In this document: positions 1 through 5,859 of the stretch, in pieces
Layout: every line of letters begins with the position of its first letter
Position numbering within the stretch: the first letter of the stretch is position 1
Position numbers and translations under genes: made by a program
The notes under the pieces: model-generated
What the model was told of the DNA's origin: nothing
Databases searched by the model: none
What the model saw: the letters and a program-made list of their open reading frames with translations, nothing else
NCBI GenBank assembly: GCA_030830945.1
Contig: JAURLY010000198.1
Coordinates: 1-6,249 of the forward strand
Reading direction: 5' to 3'
Length of the DNA: 6,249 nt
Source of the DNA: Gammaproteobacteria bacterium
Lineage (GTDB): Bacteria > Pseudomonadota > Gammaproteobacteria > Pseudomonadales > GM7GCV1

Positions 1-1
1 T

Positions 2-1537
2 TTAAGTATTTTTCAGCAAGCCGCAGATGATCTGATCGTTGATGCCGATCAGGTTCGTGGCGTTATTACCCAAATGGGATTGAAATTTTTTGCCGATCAG
101 GTGGTGCTGACCACAGGGACATTCCTTGGCGGAAAAATCCATATTGGTATGGAAAATTATTCCGGAGGACGAGCTGGAGACCCCCCTTCTATTGCGCTGG
201 CACAAAGACTTCGCGAGTTGCCTCTGCACGTAGACAGATTAAAAACGGGAACGCCCCCAAGAATAGATCGACGTTCGGTTGATTTCTCTGAACTGCAGGA
301 ACAATGGGGCGACCAGCCAACCCCGGTTATGTCATACCTGGGCAAACAGGATCACCACCCGGAGCAGGTTTGCTGTTGGATAACCCATACCAATGAATCT
401 ACTCATGACATTATTCGCGAGGGTATGGATCGTTCACCGATGTTCACTGGTGTCATTGAAGGCATTGGTCCTAGATATTGTCCGTCAATTGAAGATAAGG
501 TTGTCCGTTTTGCAGACAAGAATAGCCACCAGATATTCATTGAGCCTGAAGGGCTGACATCGATCGAGCTTTACCCGAACGGTATTTCGACCAGCTTGCC
601 TTACGATATTCAGGTAAGACTCGTGCACTCCATTAAAGGTTTTGAAAACGCCCATATCATGCGGCCTGGGTACGCCATTGAGTATGATTTTTTTGATCCG
701 CGTGACCTTAAACACACTCTGGAAAACAAGTTTATATCCGGCCTCTACTTTGCGGGCCAGATAAACGGGACAACGGGGTATGAAGAAGCTGGCGCCCAAG
801 GGCTTTTGGCTGGCATAAATGCAAGTTTGGCAGCACAGGGCAAAGATTCCTGGTGGCCAACACGTGATCAGGCATACCTTGGTGTCTTGGTCGATGACCT
901 GATTACTATGGGTACAAAAGAACCCTATCGAATGTTCACCAGTCGAGCCGAATACCGGCTGCTGCTGCGCGAAGATAATGCGGATATTCGTCTAACCGAA
1001 AAAGGGCGTGAGCTGGGTTTGGTAAATGATGAACGCTGGCAGCATTTTCAGACCAAACTTGAAATGATCGAGAAGGAAACTTCGCGATTAAAAGCCTCGT
1101 GGGTCCAGGCAGGATCAGAGCAAGCGAAAAAATTTGAGGCACATACAGAAAAACCGTTTACCCGTGAGTACAACTTGTTTGAGCTGCTTAAGCGCCCCGA
1201 GCTCGACTATGAAAAAATCAGCGAAATCACAGATGAGCACTGCGGGCATGAACAAGCTGCGCTTCAGGTGGAAATCTCTGCAAAATATGCCGGTTATATC
1301 GATCGGCAGGCGGAGGATATCCAACGTCTAAGGCGTCAGGAAAACACCTTGATTCCCGAAGATTTTGACTACACCCAGGTTAAGGGGCTGTCTAATGAAG
1401 TCGTACAAAAACTCGGGAACATACGGCCGGTCAGTATTGCCCAGGCGTCGCGTGTTCAGGGTGTGACTCCGGCAGCAATTTCATTGTTGCTAATCTATCT
1501 CAAAAAACACGGCTATAAAAAACAGATTGCCCAGTAA
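2..1537 (+). CDS. mnmG: MnmG (GidA), tRNA uridine-5-carboxymethylaminomethyl modification enzyme, 5'-truncated
   Basis: FAD-dependent subunit of the MnmE-MnmG complex, which installs the (carboxymethyl)aminomethyl group on C5 of the wobble uridine U34 of certain tRNAs in the cytoplasm. The reading frame is open from base 2, giving 511 codons to the TAA. E. coli MnmG is 629 residues, so roughly 118 N-terminal residues, including the GxGxxG dinucleotide-binding loop, lie outside the window. An internal ATG at 74 is not the start, because homology continues upstream of it. Both family signatures are intact: GPRYCPSIE (nt 467-493, with its conserved Cys) and AGQINGTTGYEEAGAQG (nt 752-802). The C-terminal MnmE/tRNA-binding part is also typical, with LSNEV (nt 1388-1402) and VTPAAIS (nt 1463-1483). 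Similarity to the E. coli protein is high along the whole visible length, with no frameshift. It is the first visible gene of a packed operon; the partner gene mnmE is not in view. Confidence 0.97.
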   Translation, partial: LSIFQQAADDLIVDADQVRGVITQMGLKFFADQVVLTTGTFLGGKIHIGMENYSGGRAGDPPSIALAQRLRELPLHVDRLKTGTPPRIDRRSVDFSELQEQWGDQPTPVMSYLGKQDHHPEQVCCWITHTNESTHDIIREGMDRSPMFTGVIEGIGPRYCPSIEDKVVRFADKNSHQIFIEPEGLTSIELYPNGISTSLPYDIQVRLVHSIKGFENAHIMRPGYAIEYDFFDPRDLKHTLENKFISGLYFAGQINGTTGYEEAGAQGLLAGINASLAAQGKDSWWPTRDQAYLGVLVDDLITMGTKEPYRMFTSRAEYRLLLREDNADIRLTEKGRELGLVNDERWQHFQTKLEMIEKETSRLKASWVQAGSEQAKKFEAHTEKPFTREYNLFELLKRPELDYEKISEITDEHCGHEQAALQVEISAKYAGYIDRQAEDIQRLRRQENTLIPEDFDYTQVKGLSNEVVQKLGNIRPVSIAQASRVQGVTPAAISLLLIYLKKHGYKKQIAQ

Positions 1538-1543
1538 TTCCTG

Positions 1544-2194
1544 ATGGAGCTCAGACAACAGCTAACCAACCAGCTCGTTGCTGGAGCGATCGAACTGGGC
1601 TTATCCCCGAGCAAAAGCCAGATAACTCTGTTGATGAATTATTTGTTTCTGATCGAAAAGTGGAACAGGGCTTACAACCTGACGGCAATTCGTGACCCCA
1701 GGGAGATGCTCAATCTTCACTTACTCGATAGCTTGAGTATTTTTTCTCTGGTCAAACAAAAGGCAACAGGCAATCGACTTCTGGATGTCGGTTCTGGTGC
1801 AGGTTTACCTGGAGTGGTTCTGGCAATTATGAATCCGGAATTCCAGGTGTCTTTACTTGATACCAACGGCAAGAAATGCCGTTTTCTTCACCAGGTTCGT
1901 ATAGAGCTTGGGCTGAAAAATGTAGAAGTTGTCCATGATCGTGTGGAAAAATACCAGACATCCAAAGGCTTTAACGTCATTCTTTCACGCGCTTTTGCCA
2001 CACTAAAAGATATAACAGATAATGCTGTGCACCTGTTAGCGGATGGTGGTTGCTTTCTTGCCATGAAAGGGCGCTATCCGCAACAGGAACTGGACGAACT
2101 TAATCAACAGTTTTCCTTCCAGAAAGCTCATCCTTTGCAGATCCCAGGTCTGGATGTTGAGCGCTTTCTTGTGGAAATCGCGGTAAACAGATGA
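1544..2194 (+). CDS. rsmG: RsmG (GidB), 16S rRNA (guanine-527-N7)-methyltransferase
   Basis: SAM-dependent methyltransferase that makes m7G527 in the 530 loop of 16S rRNA; in other bacteria its loss gives low-level streptomycin resistance. The protein is 216 residues (E. coli 207). Visible family blocks are KWNRAYNLT (residues 39-47), HLLDSL (59-64), the SAM-binding glycine loop LLDVGSGAGLPG (79-90), the acidic strand end LLDTNGKK (104-111) and SRAFA (148-152). The usual C-terminal ending with ERFLVEIA is present. The ATG lies 6 bp after the mnmG stop and no clear Shine-Dalgarno sequence precedes it, so translation is probably coupled to mnmG. The start is supported by the length and by the alignment of the N-terminal helix region. 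Its stop codon overlaps the parA start. Confidence 0.97.
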   Translation: MELRQQLTNQLVAGAIELGLSPSKSQITLLMNYLFLIEKWNRAYNLTAIRDPREMLNLHLLDSLSIFSLVKQKATGNRLLDVGSGAGLPGVVLAIMNPEFQVSLLDTNGKKCRFLHQVRIELGLKNVEVVHDRVEKYQTSKGFNVILSRAFATLKDITDNAVHLLADGGCFLAMKGRYPQQELDELNQQFSFQKAHPLQIPGLDVERFLVEIAVNR

Positions 2195-2988
2195 CGCATA
2201 TCCTTGCTATAGCCAATCAGAAAGGCGGCGTGGGCAAAACCACAACTGCCCTTAATTTGGCCGCCTCATTAGGCCACAGCTTTAAAAAAGTACTTCTGGT
2301 TGATCTGGACCCACAGGCTAATGCTACGGTTGGTTCTGGGTGCGACAAGCACGAATTGAAAAAGACCGTTCTGGATGTGCTTATGAATAATGCAGAGGTG
2401 GCGGATGTTTTGGTCCACTGCCCTGAAGCCAAATATGATCTGCTGCCAGAAAGTGGTGATCTCACCTCGGCTGAAGTCGAGCTGATCAACGAACTGATGC
2501 GCGAGCAACGTCTTAGGCATGCGCTTATAAAAATCCAGCACAAATATGATTACATCATTATTGACTGCCCGCCGTCGCTGAATATGCTCAGCATTAACGC
2601 CTTGGTGGCATCAACCGGAGTGATTATTCCGGTTCAGTGCGAATTTTTCTCCCTTGAGGGTATCTCCGCACTGGTTGGTACAGTAGAAAAAATTGCCAAA
2701 ATGGCCAATAAAAATCTAAAGATAGAAGGCGTTCTGCAAACCATGTATGACCCGCGCAGTATGCTTACCATCGACGTAGAAACCGAACTAAGGGGATATT
2801 TTGGCGACAAGGTATTCCGTACAGCCATCCCTCGTAATGTGCGTTTAGCCGAAGCGCCCAGTCATGGATTACCCGCCATCGTTTATGACAAAAATTCCAA
2901 AGGTGCGATTGCCTATAAGGGGTTGGCCGGAGAACTCATCAGAAGACACAAACCCAAAGTACGCATGGGTGTTGAGGAAACAAATTAA
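2191..2988 (+). CDS. parA: ParA (Soj) chromosome-partitioning ATPase
   Basis: Walker-type ATPase of the chromosomal ParABS system. ATP-bound dimers coat the nucleoid and pull ParB-parS complexes, so segregating newly replicated origin regions. The length of 265 residues is normal for chromosomal ParA/Soj. It begins almost directly with the deviant Walker A motif KGGVGKTT (residues 11-18, signature Lys 11), so it lacks the N-terminal DNA-binding helix-turn-helix of plasmid type Ia ParA. Other motifs are LVDLDPQAN (36-44, Walker A'), DYIIIDCPPSL (120-130, Walker B) and the conserved C-terminal block IPRNVRLAEAPSHGLP (213-228). The start ATG shares bases with the rsmG TGA (ATGA, 4-bp overlap) and has no strong ribosome-binding site, which points to translational coupling. 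Similarity to MinD is limited to the ATPase core; the parB neighbour and sequence blocks favour ParA. Confidence 0.97.
   Translation: MTHILAIANQKGGVGKTTTALNLAASLGHSFKKVLLVDLDPQANATVGSGCDKHELKKTVLDVLMNNAEVADVLVHCPEAKYDLLPESGDLTSAEVELINELMREQRLRHALIKIQHKYDYIIIDCPPSLNMLSINALVASTGVIIPVQCEFFSLEGISALVGTVEKIAKMANKNLKIEGVLQTMYDPRSMLTIDVETELRGYFGDKVFRTAIPRNVRLAEAPSHGLPAIVYDKNSKGAIAYKGLAGELIRRHKPKVRMGVEETN
2974..2979 (+). promoter_or_regulatory. Shine-Dalgarno sequence of parB
   Basis: GAGGAA lies inside the last codons of parA, 8 bp before the parB ATG. It is the clearest ribosome-binding site in the window and fixes the parB start, which itself overlaps the parA stop by one base (TAATG). Confidence 0.75.
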
Positions 2989-3902
2989 TGGCGACAAAAA
3001 AACGTGGACTGGGATCAGGTTTAAAAAAATCGCTTGGCAGCGGATTGGACGCTTTCATCGATGCCAAAAGTATCATTGATGAAAGTCATCAGGATATGGC
3101 GGTCGCTCGTCAAACCGCTGGAGATGCGCTGAAGCAAGTACCGGTCGACCTGATCCAGCGGGGCCGTTATCAGCCTCGCCGTCATATAGATGAAAACGCT
3201 CTTGAAGAGCTGGCCGCCAGCATCAAGGCCCAAGGCTTGATGCAGCCAATTGTACTGAGGCCGATTAGCGCAGATACCTACGAAATCATTGCCGGTGAGC
3301 GTCGCTGGCGTGCCGTGCAAAAAGCAGGACTTGATAGCATCTCGGCTATTGTTCGCGATATTCCAGATGAAGCAGCTATTGCTATGTCGCTCATTGAGAA
3401 TATGCAACGCGAAGATCTCAATGCCATGGAAGAAGCCATGGCTCTTCAGCGTATCAAGGATGAGTTTGGTCTTACTCACGAAGAAGTGGCTGAGGCTGTC
3501 GGAAAGTCTCGAAGCGCAGTGACCAATTTAATGCGGCTCACCAACTTGCCGGAGCAGGTGCGAATCCTGGTGGAGCGGGGCGATCTGGATATGGGTCATG
3601 CCCGGGCGCTGCTGCCACTTGATTCAGAAAAGCAACTTGGTGCAGCCAAGGATATCATCGATCGTGACATGTCCGTTCGCCAGGCAGAAACTTACGTACG
3701 CTCCCTGCAAGAAAAGCCGGTTTCCAAAAAAACAAACAGGACAGAAAAGAAATCCGCGGATATCAGCTCACTGGAAAAAAGCCTCTCGGAAAAACTTGGC
3801 GCGCCAGTATCAATTAACCAGGCTCGTGGCGGTAAAGGTAAACTGGTTATTAGCTATTCATCCCTGGATATTCTCGATGGCATCCTGAAAAGGATTAAAT
3901 AG
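2988..3902 (+). CDS. parB: ParB (Spo0J) centromere-binding CTPase
   Basis: Binds parS sites near the origin, clamps and slides on DNA in a CTP-dependent way, and stimulates ParA ATPase. Length 304 residues, normal for chromosomal ParB. Order of parts: a basic N-terminal ParA-contacting peptide (residues 1-24), a linker, the ParB/Srx-type CTP-binding domain from VPVDLIQ (51-57) with YQPRR (61-65), GERRWRA (103-109) and ENMQREDLN (137-145), a helix-turn-helix for parS (about 162-184), MGHARALL (202-209), a charged linker (about 241-265), and the C-terminal dimerisation domain (about 266-304). Two oddities are visible. The N-terminal GLGSGL motif is repeated nearby (LGSGL at 8-12 and 16-20). The CTP-binding block also has Ala at 146 where I recall Pro being usual (DLNP). 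No parS-like 16-mer was found in the window, so its binding sites must be elsewhere. Confidence 0.97.
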   Translation: MATKKRGLGSGLKKSLGSGLDAFIDAKSIIDESHQDMAVARQTAGDALKQVPVDLIQRGRYQPRRHIDENALEELAASIKAQGLMQPIVLRPISADTYEIIAGERRWRAVQKAGLDSISAIVRDIPDEAAIAMSLIENMQREDLNAMEEAMALQRIKDEFGLTHEEVAEAVGKSRSAVTNLMRLTNLPEQVRILVERGDLDMGHARALLPLDSEKQLGAAKDIIDRDMSVRQAETYVRSLQEKPVSKKTNRTEKKSADISSLEKSLSEKLGAPVSINQARGGKGKLVISYSSLDILDGILKRIK

Positions 3903-3911
3903 CGTATCAGC

Positions 3912-5285
3912 GTGGCTGAAACCAACCCAGAACGCCGCAAAGACCTGACGCGCGGACTTATCTCCGACCATTACAAACGCATGGCGATCCCAATGGCCAT
4001 CGGGATGGTTTTTTCCACGCTTTACAACGTTGTCGATACTTTTTATGCCGGGTTAATTTCAACCTGGGCACAAGCAGGTCTGGCTATTGCCTCCCAGGTT
4101 TTTATTCTATTAATTGCCCTTGGATTTGGGTTGAGTTCTGCCCTGAGCGCGCTTGTGGGCCACGCGCTTGGGGAGGAAGACCAGGAAGCTTCGGATCTGA
4201 TTGCCCGACAAGGAATCGGCTTTGGCATTTTGCTATCCCTCCTTCTGGCTATCGCCGGCTATCTATTTGCCCCCGAACTCATAGAGATTATTTCCGAACC
4301 CGGCGAATACAGGGACGCAGCCAATAGTTATTTGCGTGTTTTGCTTACCGGCACTATTTTTTTCCTGTTGGCCTATGCTGGCAACGGTATCTTGCAAGCC
4401 CACGGCGATACCGAGTCCATGAAGCGAGCCCAGATTGCTGCCTTCTTTGCAAATCTTGTACTCAACCCATTGTTTATTTTCGGCATTCCCGGTGTTTTTC
4501 CAGCATTCGGCTTTGATGGTTTGGCACTTTCAACCCTGGTTTGTCAGTCCGGAGTAATGGGATACATCTTGGTCCAGGTAGTTCGCCAGCAAATTTTTCA
4601 TGAGCACCGGTTCTCAGGTCTCATACCCAGGTTTGACATCTATCTAGGCATTATTAACCAGGCGTTGCCGACCAGTTTTAGCATGATGCTCATGGTGATA
4701 GCCGGATTTGTAGTTCAATACTTTCTAAAGGATTTTGGTTCGCAGGCACAGGCGGGATATGGCGTAGCCCTTCGCATTGAGCAAATTTTGTTACTGCCCG
4801 TGTTTGGTTTAACGGGAAGCTTGCTGCCAATCGCTGCGCAAAATTTAGGTGCAAAAAAATTAGAACGAGTGAAAGAAGCCGCTGTTTTCTGCTTTAAGTT
4901 CGGTTTCATCATGACAGCAACGTCAGGGGTGCTGCTCTGGTTACTGGGTGAATACCTCATGCTGTTATTTACCCGCGACCCTACAGTTATTGAGATCGGT
5001 GTCAGCTACCTGAGAGTCGAGGGATTAATTTTATGGGTATACATGCTGCTTTTTGCCTTTAATTCCCTGTTTCAGGCATTTAAGCGGCCCATTCTATCGC
5101 TGGTTGTGGGTATTTACCGTCAGGGAATAGGCATAGCCCTGTTTGTCTGGCTTTATGTCGAAATAGCTGGGCTAGGCATATGGGGTGTCTGGTTTGGCAT
5201 TGCCACCAGCGTTACCAGTGGGTTGCTATTTTCCGGTGTTTTGCTTGCCAGACTTGCAGGAAAAGAGACTGGTCACTCGCATTAA
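3912..5285 (+). CDS. MATE-family multidrug/toxin efflux transporter
   Basis: Inner-membrane antiporter of the multidrug and toxic compound extrusion family, which exports cationic drugs or metabolites using an Na+ or H+ gradient; neither substrate nor coupling ion can be told here. The protein is 457 residues with about 12 hydrophobic segments in two six-helix halves. The N-terminus (LTRGLISDHYKRMAIPMAIG, 12-31) is the usual pre-helix and first helix. Asp42 in NVVDTFYAG matches the N-lobe acidic residue used for coupling in characterised MATEs. NLVLNPLFIFG (181-191) has Asn185 where many relatives have Asp. GYGVALRIEQ (282-291), then LLPIAAQNLGA (304-314), is the second-half signature of one MATE branch. 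The GTG start is forced: the frame runs straight back into the parB TAG 9 bp upstream. There is no good ribosome-binding site at normal distance (AAGGA at 3890-3894 is 17 bp away), so coupling to parB is likely. Its place between parB and atpI is unusual. Confidence 0.92.
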   Translation: MAETNPERRKDLTRGLISDHYKRMAIPMAIGMVFSTLYNVVDTFYAGLISTWAQAGLAIASQVFILLIALGFGLSSALSALVGHALGEEDQEASDLIARQGIGFGILLSLLLAIAGYLFAPELIEIISEPGEYRDAANSYLRVLLTGTIFFLLAYAGNGILQAHGDTESMKRAQIAAFFANLVLNPLFIFGIPGVFPAFGFDGLALSTLVCQSGVMGYILVQVVRQQIFHEHRFSGLIPRFDIYLGIINQALPTSFSMMLMVIAGFVVQYFLKDFGSQAQAGYGVALRIEQILLLPVFGLTGSLLPIAAQNLGAKKLERVKEAAVFCFKFGFIMTATSGVLLWLLGEYLMLLFTRDPTVIEIGVSYLRVEGLILWVYMLLFAFNSLFQAFKRPILSLVVGIYRQGIGIALFVWLYVEIAGLGIWGVWFGIATSVTSGLLFSGVLLARLAGKETGHSH

Positions 5286-5343
5286 AAAGAAACTTTTTTG
5301 CAGATCGTTGATATTTAATAGCCTTCAAACTGTATACATTACG

Positions 5344-5362
5344 CATATAGAAATTTCGTATG
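5344..5362. repeat. Imperfect 19-bp palindrome upstream of the atp promoter
   Basis: CATA and TATG ends flank a central AAATTT, giving an imperfect dyad that lies about 20 bp upstream of the -35 element. It could be an operator or simply a product of local AT richness. No known regulator's consensus is recognised. Confidence 0.2.
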
Positions 5363-5380
5363 TTTCCGTCTTCTAAAACC

Positions 5381-5409
5381 TTGAAGCCCCAACCCCATCC
5401 AACTATAAT
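5381..5409 (+). promoter_or_regulatory. Sigma-70 promoter of the atp operon
   Basis: TTGAAG (5381-5386, four of six matches to TTGACA) is followed after exactly 17 bp by a perfect TATAAT (5404-5409). Transcription should start near 5415-5418, leaving a leader of only about 20 bases before atpI. The bases after the -10 box (5410-5420) are almost all G or C, a GC-rich discriminator of the kind seen at promoters repressed by ppGpp/DksA when growth slows. That regulatory reading is inference. A poorer alternative, TTGATA at 5308-5313 with TATACA at 5333-5338, has a 19-bp spacer. Confidence 0.7.
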
Positions 5410-5428
5410 CCACGGCCCCGCGTAAGCC

Positions 5429-5437
5429 TGTGGATAA
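5429..5437 (-). promoter_or_regulatory. Perfect DnaA box (TTATCCACA) in the atpI leader
   Basis: The + strand reads TGTGGATAA, the exact complement of the high-affinity DnaA box TTATCCACA. It ends on the base before the atpI GTG and lies inside the predicted leader, just downstream of the transcription start. No second perfect or one-mismatch box was found by eye in the window, so this is a single site and not an origin by itself. Bound DnaA could hinder transcription of the atp operon or titrate DnaA near oriC. Chance occurrence cannot be excluded, although non-coding position and exact match make it notable. Confidence 0.55.
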
Positions 5438-5821
5438 GTGTCAGCAAGCCTATTTTTCAAATACATTGGATGGCAGCTGGCAGCAATGCTTGTTCTGCTG
5501 GTCGCGGGCTTCGGTATAGAAGGTCGTGAAGGGGCTTTTGCAGTCGCCTTCGGATGCGGCATAGCAATACTACCGAACGCTTATTTCACTCTTCAGGCTT
5601 TCAGGTATAAAGCCAGCGAACAACCAATAAAAGCGTTGGGAGCGATATACCGGGGTGAAACAGGAAAGATAGTACTGGTAATGGTTTTGTGCGCACTTGC
5701 ATTTCGTTTTTACGAGTTCCACGAGCCAATGTTACTGTTTATGGCGCTAATCGTCATGCATGTGACACAGATCCTGATTAGTTTAAAAATTTTTCCGATG
5801 CTGGGTTCGTCGGAGAAATAA
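5438..5821 (+). CDS. atpI: AtpI, ATP synthase operon-associated membrane protein (subunit I)
   Basis: Small inner-membrane protein encoded first in F1Fo ATP synthase operons; it is thought to help assemble the c-ring or take up Mg2+, and is not part of the finished enzyme. It has 127 residues (E. coli AtpI 126) with four hydrophobic segments at about 9-27, 32-55, 77-93 and 97-117. The short pattern ILPNAYFTLQAFRY (44-57), at the end of the second helix, resembles the FLPNVLFMIFAWRH block of E. coli. The GTG start is preceded in frame by TAA with no gap, so no longer form is possible; starting at the later ATG (residue 17) would cut into the first helix. The ribosome-binding site is poor (GGAT within the DnaA box). 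The sequence is weakly conserved in general, so the call rests on size, topology, this block and the position before atpB. Confidence 0.9.
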   Translation: MSASLFFKYIGWQLAAMLVLLVAGFGIEGREGAFAVAFGCGIAILPNAYFTLQAFRYKASEQPIKALGAIYRGETGKIVLVMVLCALAFRFYEFHEPMLLFMALIVMHVTQILISLKIFPMLGSSEK

Positions 5822-5859
5822 CTGCGCAACGAAGCACGAGATTGACTGAGACAATTTGA

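Noticed and set aside
1600..1608. TTATCCCCG, a degenerate DnaA box in rsmG
   Set aside because: Two mismatches, including in the last three bases, and fully explained as coding sequence.
1660..1667. GTGGAACA, identical to half of a parS-like palindrome
   Set aside because: Only the right half matches; the left half is unrelated. The bases encode the conserved KWNR motif of RsmG.
3021..3479. 152-codon open frame on the minus strand across parB
   Set aside because: Lies fully opposite a strongly conserved gene; its translation shows no recognisable domain.
5284..5298. AAAAAG-AAA-CTTTTT inverted repeat after the MATE stop, a possible terminator
   Set aside because: The stem is six pairs with a single G-C pair, too weak for an intrinsic terminator. 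No other convincing terminator was seen before atpI.
5303..5315. GATCGTTGATATT, loosely like the AT-rich 13-mers of the E. coli origin
   Set aside because: Only about 9 of 13 positions match one of the E. coli repeats, there is no repeat array, and just one DnaA box is nearby, so an origin cannot be claimed.
5212..5562. 116-codon minus-strand open frame covering the MATE-atpI gap
   Set aside because: Overlaps both flanking genes and the promoter; its translation resembles no family I know.
5655..5662. GTGAAACA, another parS half-site inside atpI
   Set aside because: The left half of the 16-mer does not match and the site lies in coding sequence; about what chance would give.
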